Below are positions 32,729-41,365 of a DNA stretch of 64,000 nucleotides, piece after piece; the first letter of the stretch is position 1; each line of letters starts with the position of its first letter. The position numbers and the translations under genes are program-made. Location of the stretch: positions 1 through 64,000 of the forward strand of contig CAYLOT010000013.1 of assembly GCA_964385405.1 (NCBI GenBank), written 5' to 3'. Under the pieces are notes generated by a model that saw only the letters and a list, made by a program, of their open reading frames with translations, had not been told where the DNA came from and made no database searches. The stretch comes from CAIZGX01 sp964385405. GTDB taxonomy: Bacteria; Bacteroidota; Bacteroidia; Flavobacteriales_D; Sanyastnellaceae.

Positions 32729-35125
32729 TTATTCTGGCACGTCGCCGTCAAATTCCAATTCACCGTTGAAGAACTCTTCCATACTTCCATCTTCTCCTTC
32801 GTAGAACAAGTCACCCATTCCGCCGCTTGTGCATTGGAAGCGAAGCGGATCGTATTCCGCAGGCACTTCGAAATCGCCCTTCGAAATAGAAATCTTCGGA
32901 TCTTTATAAATGCTGTTCATGTAGTAACCGAATATCGGAAGCCCCGTGTTGGCGCCTTGTCCAAGGGCTGTACTCGAGAACCGAATGGTCGGATCTTGCG
33001 CACCTACCCAAACACCTGTCACCAAATCAGGCGTCATTCCAACAAACCATCCGTCGGTATTGTTCTGCGTGGTTCCCGTTTTTCCCGCAAGCGGATAAGG
33101 TATTTTTCCGTACTTAGGATTCGATCGAATACGCGCAGCGGTTCCATAATCACAAACTCCTTTCATGAGCTTCACCGTTTCGAAGGCAATACCTGGTTCT
33201 AATGCTTGGTCAATAACCGGATCCGCTTCGTAAATCAAGTTTCCATTTTTGTCTTCCACGCGCATGATGAAGGTGGGCTCTATGTACAAGCCGTGGTTCA
33301 CCAATGATGCCTGAGCACCAACCAATTCATAAACCGAAAGTTCGCAAGCTCCAAGGGCTATGGAATACGCCATGGGAATGTAACTCTTCACGCCCATGTG
33401 ACGCATCATGGCAATCACAGGCTCTGGTCCGAATCGCGCAATTAACGTTGCTGCAATGGAGTTCACCGATCCTGCCAACGCCTTGGTCATGGTGTAGGTG
33501 CCGCCTGCTCCGCCTTTCGGACACCAACGTGTGCCGTTCGGAAGATCTATACAGCCCGCGCCGGTAATCTGATCGCAAGGCTTCATGCCCATACGCATGG
33601 CCATAGCATAGATGAACGGTTTGAAGGTTGAACCCACCTGACGTTTTGAAAGAAATACATTATCGAATTTGAAGTACTTGTAATCGATTCCACCAACCCA
33701 TGCTTTCACGAATCCGTTACGTGGATCTACAGACATCAAGCTCGCGTGAAGAATTGTTTTGTGATAAACAATGCTATCATAGGGCGTCATGGTGGTGTCT
33801 CTGTATCCACCGTGTCTGTATACCGTCATGCGCACCGGCTTGTTAAACTCAACCATGACTTCGTCTTCAGAACGAACCTTCCAAGTGTGTCCGCAACCTC
33901 CAGCGTCTTCCTTGCAATGAAAATGCCCGTCTTTGGTTTCAATGTATGAAGCAGGTCTTCCACAATCGGGACACATCTTGCCCGAGAGCTTTTTGTAGCG
34001 GTCACTGGTAGTGACCGCCTTCTTCATGATGGCATCTTTATCGGCCGCAGAAATTCCTGAATAAAATGGATATTTATCTTTTGGCCGCTGCCTCACATTT
34101 CGGGTGAATGCGGGCTGAAGCTCTTTACTTAAATGCTCTTCCACCGCTCGTTCCGCGTGGATTTGCATGTTTTTATCAAGGGTAGTGTAGACCTTCAATC
34201 CGTCTTCATATATGTTGAAAGCGGTACCGTCTCCTTTTTTGTATTTCAGCTCGCCATTCGCATCTCGTGTCTCTAATATCTCGGTGAGTTTGTGTCGAAC
34301 CGCTTCCCGGAAATAAGGAGCCTGACCTTCGTCGTGCGAGACACGAGAGAACTTCAGACCCAATGGTTCCGTTCTGTACTTTTCGTAATCCGATTCTGAA
34401 AGCTTTCCGTACTTCACCATTTGGGCAAGTACCACTTCTCTTCGTTTGGTAACCAAAGAATCGCGCTTAATCGGATTAAACAACGAGGAGTTCTTCAGCA
34501 TACCCACCAGCATTGCACCCTGCGGAATGGTAAGTGAATCGGGCGATGTAGAGAAATAGATATTGGCTGCACTTTTTATTCCAACTGCTTGATTCAAGAA
34601 ATCGTACTGATTCAAATACATGGTAAGAATTTCTTCTTTGGTGTACACGCGCTCAAGTCTAAGTGCAATGACCCACTCCTGCAGTTTTTGACCAATACGT
34701 GTAAAGATGCTCACGTCTTCGAAATCTCGTGTGAACTGCAATTTCGCAAGTTGCTGTGTAATTGTACTTCCTCCCCCGTCTGCTCCTAACGAGAATGCGG
34801 CACGCGCTACACTTCGCACATCTATTCCGCTGTGCTGCTTGAAACGAACGTCTTCTGTGGCTAAGAGAGCATCTATAACATGCGGAGGAATTTCTTGATA
34901 GGTAATGTCTGAACGATTCTCTTTGTAGAAAGATCCAATGGCAGTTCCATCGGCAGCATAGATCTGAGAAGCTAGACCAATCTTCGGATTCGCCAATAAA
35001 TCAATGTTCGGAAGTCCACTTAACAAGACAGCGCTCAATACAAGCGTGAAAAATATCCAAGGCGACATGCCTATCCACCAGAGAATCTTCGCATATTTTT
35101 TTTCCTGTTCGGGTGTGTTTTCCAT
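32729..35125 (-). CDS. Penicillin-binding protein 1A (bifunctional)
   Basis: A 798-residue peptidoglycan synthase with an N-terminal anchor (about 20-38). The GT51 glycosyltransferase domain has catalytic E91 in ALLATEDVRFKQHSG and GSTITQQLAK. The transpeptidase has the active serine near residue 498 in RQVGSTFKPF, the GSVN motif and AGKTGTTQN near 680. Between the domains, about residues 382-412, is an insertion with CPDCG and HCKEDAGGCGHTW, resembling a zinc ribbon, which is unusual for a periplasmic enzyme. The C-terminus is very acidic. Confidence 0.95.
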   Translation of the reverse strand: MENTPEQEKKYAKILWWIGMSPWIFFTLVLSAVLLSGLPNIDLLANPKIGLASQIYAADGTAIGSFYKENRSDITYQEIPPHVIDALLATEDVRFKQHSGIDVRSVARAAFSLGADGGGSTITQQLAKLQFTRDFEDVSIFTRIGQKLQEWVIALRLERVYTKEEILTMYLNQYDFLNQAVGIKSAANIYFSTSPDSLTIPQGAMLVGMLKNSSLFNPIKRDSLVTKRREVVLAQMVKYGKLSESDYEKYRTEPLGLKFSRVSHDEGQAPYFREAVRHKLTEILETRDANGELKYKKGDGTAFNIYEDGLKVYTTLDKNMQIHAERAVEEHLSKELQPAFTRNVRQRPKDKYPFYSGISAADKDAIMKKAVTTSDRYKKLSGKMCPDCGRPASYIETKDGHFHCKEDAGGCGHTWKVRSEDEVMVEFNKPVRMTVYRHGGYRDTTMTPYDSIVYHKTILHASLMSVDPRNGFVKAWVGGIDYKYFKFDNVFLSKRQVGSTFKPFIYAMAMRMGMKPCDQITGAGCIDLPNGTRWCPKGGAGGTYTMTKALAGSVNSIAATLIARFGPEPVIAMMRHMGVKSYIPMAYSIALGACELSVYELVGAQASLVNHGLYIEPTFIMRVEDKNGNLIYEADPVIDQALEPGIAFETVKLMKGVCDYGTAARIRSNPKYGKIPYPLAGKTGTTQNNTDGWFVGMTPDLVTGVWVGAQDPTIRFSSTALGQGANTGLPIFGYYMNSIYKDPKISISKGDFEVPAEYDPLRFQCTSGGMGDLFYEGEDGSMEEFFNGELEFDGDVPE

Positions 35126-35172
35126 AGGTTCTGATTAACGCATTTTTCGGCGTGAAATTTCAACAATCAAAG

Positions 35173-36987
35173 CTAACCTATCTCCTGCGCCTTGCCGAAA
35201 TAATTCTTTATTTTTTCAGCTATTTTTTCCCCCACGACTTGTTCAATTTCTTTTTGTGTCGCTGTTTTAATTCGGGCTACCGATGAAAAATGTTGAAGTA
35301 ATTTCTCAATGGTCTTCTTTCCAACACCGGCAATGTTCTCCAATTCAGAATGAATGGCACCCTTGCTGCGTCGCTGTCTGTGTTTGCTTAATCCATACCT
35401 GTGCGCTTCGTTACGCAGGTGTTGAATAATCTTCAAACTCTCACTTCGCTTGTCTAAATAAATGGGAATACTATCACCCGGAAAGAAGATTTCTTCCAGT
35501 CGTTTTGCAATACCAATCACGGCTATTTTTCCCCGAAGCCCCAACAGATCCAGCGATTCCATAGCCGAAGAAAGCTGTCCCTTTCCACCATCGATAATTA
35601 ATAATTGTGGAAGGGGTTGGTCTTCCCGCAACAACCGCGAATACCTGCGATAAATGGCCTCACGCATAGAAGCGAAATCATCGGGACCTACAACAGATTG
35701 TATGTTGAAGATGCGATAGTCTGATTTACTTGGCTTCGCGTTTTTGAACACCACGCATGCACTTACCGGATTAGTCCCCTGAATATTCGAGTTATCAAAA
35801 CATTCAATGTGAACGGGCAGTTCAGACAAGCGCAAATCTTTCTTCATGGTCTCCAAAATGCGCTGCGTATTGCGCTCGGGATCGAGGAAAGCCGCACGCT
35901 TGCGTGCTTCCAACAGAAAATGATTCGCGTTTTTTAATGAAAGGTCCACGAGTTTTTTTTTGTCGCCGCGTTGCGGCACTATCACCTCCAAACCCGGAAT
36001 TTTTTCATTCAATTCAATTGGAAGCAAAGCCGTTTTGGCCTTACTGTTCATGCGCTCGCGAAACGAGCGAACAACAAACGCCAGCACTTCCTCTTCTGTT
36101 TCATCTAACTGGCGAACCACTTCAGCCGTGTAGACGTGCACAATGCTTCCACGCAAAATGTGCATGTAATTCGCATACGTGCTTTGCGTATCTGAGGCTA
36201 TGGAAAACACTTCCACATTATCAATATCTGTGTTTACTATGGTCGACTTCGCCTGGAAATTTTCTAAAGTTTGAATGCGCTCTTTAAGTTGTTGCGCTTG
36301 CTCGAATTTTTGTTCTGCGGCCAATTGAAGCATATCTTTCTTCAGGTTCTTTACCGCTTCTAAATATTCACCTTTAATAATGCGTTTAATGTGCTGTATG
36401 CCCTGCTGGTAGTCCTCTTCGCGTTGTTTTCCAATACAAGGACCCAAGCAATTTCCCAGATGATATTCCAAACACACCTTGAATTTTTTCGCTTGAATGT
36501 TTGCTTTCGAAAGGTTTAATGTACACGAACGAAGCGGATACAATTCTTTGATTAAATCGAGTATCGAATACAATGACTTCCCGGAAGTATACGGACCGAA
36601 ATACGTCGAGCCATCGTCGAGAATCTGTCTTGTGCTGTACACTCGCGGAAAAGGTTCATTTTTAATGACAATGCTCGCGTAAGACTTGTCGTCTTTCAAT
36701 AAAATATTATATCTCGGCTTGTACTTCTTGATGAGCGAATCCTCTAACAGGAGAGCATCGGACTCGGTTTCTACCACCGAGTATTTGATGTCACGAATCT
36801 TTTTGACCATTAACTTGGTCTTAATGCTGTCGTGCTTAATCTTATTGAAATAGCTCGTCACACGATTCTTCAGCACCTTGGCTTTGCCGACATACAAGAT
36901 GGAACCGTTCTCGTCGAAGAACTGATATACCCCAGCCTTTTCAGGCAAGGCTATTAATATGCTTTTGATGTGATCGGAAACTTCCAC
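35173..36987 (-). CDS. uvrC: Excinuclease ABC subunit C
   Basis: Makes the dual incisions in nucleotide excision repair. About 604 residues from a GTG start at 36987. The GIY-YIG nuclease is N-terminal (GVYQFFDENG, LYVGKAKVLKNRV), followed by a cysteine-containing linker with CLGPCIG, a UVR motif (EQKFEQAQQLKERI), the RNase H-like second nuclease (HIECFDNSNIQG), and C-terminal helix-hairpin-helices (LENIAGVGKKTIEKLL). The GTG avoids overlap with the divergent SDR gene and lies 4 bp from a GATATTTG box, fitting a leaderless message. Confidence 0.93.
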   Translation of the reverse strand: MEVSDHIKSILIALPEKAGVYQFFDENGSILYVGKAKVLKNRVTSYFNKIKHDSIKTKLMVKKIRDIKYSVVETESDALLLEDSLIKKYKPRYNILLKDDKSYASIVIKNEPFPRVYSTRQILDDGSTYFGPYTSGKSLYSILDLIKELYPLRSCTLNLSKANIQAKKFKVCLEYHLGNCLGPCIGKQREEDYQQGIQHIKRIIKGEYLEAVKNLKKDMLQLAAEQKFEQAQQLKERIQTLENFQAKSTIVNTDIDNVEVFSIASDTQSTYANYMHILRGSIVHVYTAEVVRQLDETEEEVLAFVVRSFRERMNSKAKTALLPIELNEKIPGLEVIVPQRGDKKKLVDLSLKNANHFLLEARKRAAFLDPERNTQRILETMKKDLRLSELPVHIECFDNSNIQGTNPVSACVVFKNAKPSKSDYRIFNIQSVVGPDDFASMREAIYRRYSRLLREDQPLPQLLIIDGGKGQLSSAMESLDLLGLRGKIAVIGIAKRLEEIFFPGDSIPIYLDKRSESLKIIQHLRNEAHRYGLSKHRQRRSKGAIHSELENIAGVGKKTIEKLLQHFSSVARIKTATQKEIEQVVGEKIAEKIKNYFGKAQEIG

Positions 36988-36991
36988 AAGA

Positions 36992-36999
36992 CAAATATC
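36992..36999 (-). promoter_or_regulatory. Candidate -7 box GATATTTG before uvrC
   Basis: One mismatch to TAnnTTTG on the minus strand, ending 4 bp before the proposed GTG start. It supports the GTG start and a leaderless message. Confidence 0.4.
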
Positions 37000-37016
37000 G
37001 GTATATCTTCGCCACA

Positions 37017-38012
37017 ATGAATTTTGTAACAGGCGCAACGGGTTTAATTGGAAGTCATCTTATTCTTCGTTTAACAGAAGAAAATATGCCTGTTACAGCA
37101 TTGTTTCGCAATGAAACTGGAAAGTCAGACGTCTTAAACTTGTTTCGTTTTTACGGAAAAGAAAACTTGTTCCAGCAGGTGCTATGGGTGAAAGGAGACG
37201 TGGAAGACGCCGATGACATGTATGATTTGACAGAAGGAATGCACACCGTGTTCCATTGCGCTGCCATTGTTTCTTACCATAAAAAAGAAGCGTCGCGCAT
37301 GTTGGAAGTGAACATTAACGGGACGAAAAACGTTGTAAATGCTTGCATTGAAAACGGTGTGAAGCATCTCATTCACGTAAGTTCCATTTCGGCCTTGGGC
37401 GATTCGAAAGGAGGAATCATTGACGAAGAAACACCGCGCAATTTCAACGATTACCATTCAAATTATTCGAAGGGAAAATACCTTTCTGAACAAGAGGTTT
37501 GGCGAGGCATTCAAGAAGGATTGAATGCGACCATTGTTAATCCTGGAGTAATCTTCGGTCCGAATAATTGCACTCGCAGTTCAGGAACCATGATTGCGCG
37601 CATTGAGAAAGGCCTTCCGGCCTTGCCCGCAGGTGGAAGCGGGATTGTTTCTGTCTTAGACGTTGTTGAAGTAATGGTTCGTGCTGCTAAGCAAGAGCCA
37701 ACCAACGAGCGGTACATCCTTTGTGCGGAAAATGTTCTGATGTCCGAGCTTTTTACAAAAATTGCAGATACCCTTCGGGTTAAAATTGGGAAAACGATTG
37801 CTAAAAAGTGGCAGATTGTCCTGGTGTTTTATATGGAAGCAATAGTGGAATTCTTCACAGGCAAGCGCGCAACCATTACCAGAGAAATCATTCGTAACTA
37901 CGATGAAGTGAAGCGATTCGATGGGAGCAAAGCCACGCGAACCTTTGGATTTGAGTACCGCAATACTTTTACGAGTATTGAAGATACCATAAGGTATTAC
38001 AAGGCTCTATAG
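37017..38012 (+). CDS. NAD(P)-dependent extended SDR (epimerase/dehydratase-like)
   Basis: A 331-residue Rossmann-fold oxidoreductase. The cofactor motif VTGATGLIGSH is at residues 4-14. The active-site serine is in LIHVSSISALGD and the YxxxK is in SNYSKGKYLSE. The layout resembles dihydroflavonol reductase or hopanoid-associated sugar epimerase-like enzymes; the substrate is not determinable. It is divergent from uvrC and ends before a hairpin terminator. Confidence 0.88.
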   Translation: MNFVTGATGLIGSHLILRLTEENMPVTALFRNETGKSDVLNLFRFYGKENLFQQVLWVKGDVEDADDMYDLTEGMHTVFHCAAIVSYHKKEASRMLEVNINGTKNVVNACIENGVKHLIHVSSISALGDSKGGIIDEETPRNFNDYHSNYSKGKYLSEQEVWRGIQEGLNATIVNPGVIFGPNNCTRSSGTMIARIEKGLPALPAGGSGIVSVLDVVEVMVRAAKQEPTNERYILCAENVLMSELFTKIADTLRVKIGKTIAKKWQIVLVFYMEAIVEFFTGKRATITREIIRNYDEVKRFDGSKATRTFGFEYRNTFTSIEDTIRYYKAL

Positions 38013-38044
38013 TAAGGAACTTCACAAGCCGAATAGAAAAGAAA

Positions 38045-38079
38045 AAACCCTTTCAACCGCTGCTGAAAGGGTTTCCTTA
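38045..38079 (+). terminator. Hairpin terminator after the SDR gene
   Basis: AAACCCTTTCA (38045-38055) pairs perfectly with TGAAAGGGTTT (38064-38074) across an 8-base loop, 33 bp past the stop codon. It has a short T/C-rich tail. Confidence 0.75.
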
Positions 38080-38117
38080 ACCAAACCAAACCTCAAAACC
38101 TCAAAACTAAAATCGTA

Positions 38118-38171
38118 TTATCTGTCGGCGTAAATCCAAACGCCAAGCTGGATGTTCATTTGCTTTTCCAT
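38118..38171 (-). CDS. Possible 17-codon micro-ORF
   Basis: ATG to TAA encodes MEKQMNIQLGVWIYADR, preceded by a purine-rich stretch. It lies alone in the 277-bp gap between the SDR and OmpA-like genes. This may be chance; it is listed because the rest of the gap holds only two terminators. Confidence 0.2.
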   Translation of the reverse strand: MEKQMNIQLGVWIYADR

Positions 38172-38236
38172 AGTCGTTTTCTTTTTCTTTTAACAAAAGT
38201 GTAAAATCATCTTCTTCCAAATATTTCCAATAAAGC

Positions 38237-38269
38237 AAAGGCACCGATAAAATGATTATCGGGGCCTTT
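38237..38269 (-). terminator. Hairpin terminator after the OmpA-like gene
   Basis: AAAGGC plus CCGATAA (38237-38250, one mismatch) pairs with TTATCGG plus GCCTTT (38256-38269). It lies 20 bp past the OmpA-like stop on the minus strand, with an A-rich flank that gives Ts in the RNA. Confidence 0.65.
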
Positions 38270-38289
38270 CAATTCAGAAGTGGCTTATT

Positions 38290-38991
38290 CTATTCCACAA
38301 TTAACATCTCTACGCGACGATTTCTTGCTCTTCCGTCTTCGGTGTTGTTCGGAGCAATTGGCTTGTCTGGTCCGAAGTACAACACTTCGAAGCGATCCGC
38401 AGCAATTCCTTTCGACATTAAATACTTCTTCACAGATTCAGATCTGCGCTTGGATAAGTTGAGGTTCGCATCGCGAGGACCAACATTATCGGTATGACCA
38501 GAGATGCGCAATTTCCAATTCGGAATTGTGCCCATGAGGTTTGCTAATTCGTTCAAGCTGCTGAATGAACTTGAAAGAATAACGTCGCTATTGGTCTTGT
38601 ATTCCAAGTTCTCGAACGCCTTCTTCATTACTTGCTTCTCTTCTTCTTTCAAGATAACCACTTCGGCTTCCTTCGCAAAACGGAAGAATCCATAGGTTTC
38701 TCTGTAAGCATTCTTTCCGCGAAGATTCGGAGCGGTAACGAATACGGTCTTCACCGTATCTGCATTGTATCCTTCCAACCTAAACTTCGCAGTCTTCGTT
38801 TCAACTGCATTACCGTAACTAATAACGCCCCCTGCTTGCTTCACCTTTTCAACTTGCGTTTCAACATTGAAAAACGTTAACTCGGCAGCAGGACATCCTT
38901 TCAATTCAGCGATACCGTAAAAGTTAGGACAAGCGTCTACTTTGTCACAAATACTCCAAAAGTCGCGAAGCACTCGAAACTGTATTTTCAT
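38290..38991 (-). CDS. OmpA-family C-terminal domain, 5'-truncated
   Basis: The C-terminal OmpA domain binds peptidoglycan: LRISGHTDNVGPRDANLNLSK (split) and RRVEMLI are clear. In front of it is ICDKVDACPNFYGIAELKGCP, normally the end of a thrombospondin type 3 repeat that follows an N-terminal barrel or TPR/beta-propeller part. That upstream part is missing: family-like sequence stops at about 38952, where an oppositely oriented TPR coding region begins. An ATG at 38991 allows translation of 233 residues but without a signal peptide. Either a rearranged remnant or an assembly chimera. Confidence 0.75.
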   Translation of the reverse strand: MKIQFRVLRDFWSICDKVDACPNFYGIAELKGCPAAELTFFNVETQVEKVKQAGGVISYGNAVETKTAKFRLEGYNADTVKTVFVTAPNLRGKNAYRETYGFFRFAKEAEVVILKEEEKQVMKKAFENLEYKTNSDVILSSSFSSLNELANLMGTIPNWKLRISGHTDNVGPRDANLNLSKRRSESVKKYLMSKGIAADRFEVLYFGPDKPIAPNNTEDGRARNRRVEMLIVE

Positions 38992-39239
38992 TGAATGAAA
39001 AATATGCACCTGCCTATTTTCTAGATGCCGCCATTCATCAAAGTAGAAAGCAACATGCTGCTGCAGCTGAAACGTTCCTTGAAGCCTTTGCGCTGGACAG
39101 CACTCTTGAAGAGGCGAACCTACAAGCGGGTATCTCCTCACTCTACATGCAGATGCATGAAGAGGAACAGAAAATCTTCAAACAAATGCTCAAACCTACA
39201 AGCAAAACTTACGTTCAAGCTTCGCGCTTTAAGTTCTAA
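38949..39239 (+). pseudogene. TPR protein, C-terminal fragment
   Basis: From 38949 the plus strand encodes TPR-like helices: KYSKSREALETVFSLNEKYA, then YFLDAAIHQSRKQHAAAAE and EAFALDSTLEEANLQAGISS, ending SRFKF and a TAA. There is no start codon with a plausible N-terminus, and before 38949 the TPR pattern is lost. It meets the truncated OmpA gene head to head at the same base and overlaps the next gene's stop by 4 bp. Confidence 0.6.
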
Positions 39240-40804
39240 TTCAAAACAACTTTAACGCTCCAGTTAGCCCGTACTTCAATGGGTTTAGCGAAGACACTCA
39301 CCGGTTCGCATCTTATTTTCTTTTGAAAATCGGCAATGTCCCATTGATTATTTTGGTTCACATCGTGAACCAAACGAACCGTGTACTTACCAGGCTGAAT
39401 GCCACTGAAGGCAAGCGTTTCTGCATAATCTACTTTTCGAACTACTGTTCCTTTTTCATTGCGCAATTCAACAAATTTCTTGAAGCTCTTGTCTTCGAGC
39501 AATGGAATGGACAACTCTAAGTTTCCCAATTTTTCAGAGGAAGGAAATTCGAAATTGGTTTGAAGGGTATCGTTCGATGTACCGTAGGCGGTTTCCCAAG
39601 CTCCCGGTAAAATGCGAATGCTTCCCTTTCCACTCAGCTCACTTGCATTGGCGTCTACTTGTATTGCGAAATGCAAAGGAGAGTTTGTTTCTGCAATGGT
39701 TCCAGTTGCTTTAATTCCTTGTATGGTGACTTCACAGGTGCTTCGCTTCAATACCGAATAAGCTGGGGCTTTCACTAAAATCAAGGATTTCGGATCTTGC
39801 TGAATACTTCCCGAAAACTTGAACTTTTTGAGCTTCGGAGATTTCGCAACAAAAACACTCAAGGTATCTGCAGGACCTTGATTGAACGAATAAGTCACTC
39901 CTTCAAAGTTGTTGCTTGGTGCTATACCTTCTCTTCCACCTAATGCAAAAAATAGCGTGTCATTGTTGTTCAATGAACCGTATCTGAAAGGCACACTCCC
40001 TGTTGCTGGAGCTAATTTCATTTTTTCAATCAATCCGTAAGCGCCAACAATGAAGCCGCTTCCAACAGAATCTGTCTTGAACATCTCTTCCGTAATCTTC
40101 TCTACTTTTTTCGGGGAAAATCGCAAATTCAACGGATAATTATTTTGGGTGGAAAAAGGAGCTTCCATGAAATCGCCGACTTCATTTTCATCCCAAATTC
40201 TGTTCTCGTTCAAATCGGAAAAGGCCGCTATGTGGAAATTCGCTTTGGGTAAATAGTTGAAGATAAACTCGCCCTTGTCATTCACCTTTTTCGCGTAGGC
40301 CACCGACCCCATTAAACTGTCTGAATACAAAATTACCGTCGCCTTTTCAGGCACTCCACCTTTCTGAGCATCGTATGCGATGCCGGTAATAGAAGCAGAG
40401 TCGAGGGTGCTTCCGGTAGAAAAAACAAAATTCAAAGACGCCTTATTTCCTTCAGTAATATCTGAAATAGCATTTCCGAATTCAATGGTATAGGTTGTGT
40501 TCGTTTTCAGAGTATCGCTCCACGATAGCATAGCCAATCGCTTGTTGCAAATCAGGGTGGCTGGCTGTTTCAATGCGGGAGAGACAATGACTTCATTCGC
40601 AGCACCTGCTTGCACAAACTCATCGAAGTTTAGAACGAGAGTATTCGTAGCGACATTGGTGGCGAAAGAATCTATGCTTTGTGAAAGTAACTTTGGCGGA
40701 GTAACATCTTTTTCACCGCCGCTCAATCCACGCACTTGCGCACATCCCACAGCAGCCAGGCCGATTCCGATAGCAATACTATTTCGAAAATTAAAAAACT
40801 TCAT
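39236..40804 (-). CDS. Ig-like (Big_5) domain lipoprotein
   Basis: A 522-residue surface lipoprotein. The lipobox LAAVGC gives Cys21. An N-terminal Big_5-type Ig fold follows (VTPPKLLSQSIDSF, TLVLNFDEFVQ, TTYTIEFGNAISDI), then several carboxypeptidase-like or Ig-like beta modules; GEFIFNYLPKANFHIAAFSD is an example. Such proteins are common in Bacteroidota, with unknown function. Its start overlaps the end of the msrC-type gene by 14 bp. Confidence 0.85.
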   Translation of the reverse strand: MKFFNFRNSIAIGIGLAAVGCAQVRGLSGGEKDVTPPKLLSQSIDSFATNVATNTLVLNFDEFVQAGAANEVIVSPALKQPATLICNKRLAMLSWSDTLKTNTTYTIEFGNAISDITEGNKASLNFVFSTGSTLDSASITGIAYDAQKGGVPEKATVILYSDSLMGSVAYAKKVNDKGEFIFNYLPKANFHIAAFSDLNENRIWDENEVGDFMEAPFSTQNNYPLNLRFSPKKVEKITEEMFKTDSVGSGFIVGAYGLIEKMKLAPATGSVPFRYGSLNNNDTLFFALGGREGIAPSNNFEGVTYSFNQGPADTLSVFVAKSPKLKKFKFSGSIQQDPKSLILVKAPAYSVLKRSTCEVTIQGIKATGTIAETNSPLHFAIQVDANASELSGKGSIRILPGAWETAYGTSNDTLQTNFEFPSSEKLGNLELSIPLLEDKSFKKFVELRNEKGTVVRKVDYAETLAFSGIQPGKYTVRLVHDVNQNNQWDIADFQKKIRCEPVSVFAKPIEVRANWSVKVVLN

Positions 40805-41276
40805 TCGCTAAAATATTGGCTATTTCTTCCAAGCCGGTTAGATCATCTTCATCGAAAAAATCGAGCTGAGTGCTGTCTACATCCAACACCCCTATCACTT
40901 CGTTTCCTTTCACAATAGGAACTACAATTTCACTTCTTGACGCGCTGCTGCAGGCGATGTGTCCGGGAAACTCATCGACATTCGGAACTATTATCGAAGC
41001 CCCATTTGCCCACGAAGTTCCACAAACACCCTTGCCGTGTTCAATTTGTGTACAAGCCACAGGGCCTTGAAAAACAAAGAGATTCAAGGTGTTGTTATTC
41101 ACAATATAGATACCCACCCAAAGAAAATCGAAATTTTCTTTGAGTAAAGCCATGACATTTCCAGCCTTTGCAATAAAATTTGGCTCCCCGTCACACAGGG
41201 CAAAAGCCTGAGCACATGCGGCTTTGTAGCGTTTTTCCTTCGAAAGCTCTTTCGAAATAGTTGGTAATTCAGACAT
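40791..41276 (-). CDS. msrC: Free methionine-(R)-sulfoxide reductase (GAF domain)
   Basis: A 161-residue single-GAF enzyme that reduces free methionine-R-sulfoxide. The three redox cysteines are C75 (VACTQI), C85 (KGVCGTS) and C109 (GHIACSSASRSEIVVP); their spacing of 10 and 24 residues equals that of C84, C94 and C118 in the E. coli enzyme. It acts in oxidative repair in the cytoplasm. A TACTTTTG box lies 7 bp upstream of the start. Confidence 0.93.
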   Translation of the reverse strand: MSELPTISKELSKEKRYKAACAQAFALCDGEPNFIAKAGNVMALLKENFDFLWVGIYIVNNNTLNLFVFQGPVACTQIEHGKGVCGTSWANGASIIVPNVDEFPGHIACSSASRSEIVVPIVKGNEVIGVLDVDSTQLDFFDEDDLTGLEEIANILANEVF

Positions 41277-41283
41277 AGAAGTT

Positions 41284-41291
41284 CAAAAGTA
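41284..41291 (-). promoter_or_regulatory. -7 box TACTTTTG upstream of the msrC-type gene
   Basis: Exact TAnnTTTG match on the minus strand, ending 7 bp before the ATG at 41276. It is divergent from the gcvP promoter within the same 89-bp gap. Confidence 0.55.
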
Positions 41292-41316
41292 CAACACCTT
41301 GATAAAAATCTTGTAT

Positions 41317-41345
41317 TTTGTACTGAAAGGCGTAACCTATATTTG
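41317..41345 (+). promoter_or_regulatory. Promoter of gcvP (TTTG-N17-TATATTTG)
   Basis: TTTG at 41317-41320 and TATATTTG at 41338-41345 are separated by 17 bp. The gcvP start codon follows 20 bp downstream. No glycine riboswitch is visible in this short leader. Confidence 0.8.
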
Positions 41346-41365
41346 CTACCCTAAAGACAAAATGT

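Noticed and set aside
37017..37038. uvrC start at 37038 overlapping the divergent SDR gene
   Set aside because: The extra residues are unlike UvrC, and a GTG at 36987 next to a -7-like box gives the expected amino terminus.
41346..41365. Glycine riboswitch before gcvP
   Set aside because: Only about 20 bases separate the -7 box from the start codon, too short for an aptamer.
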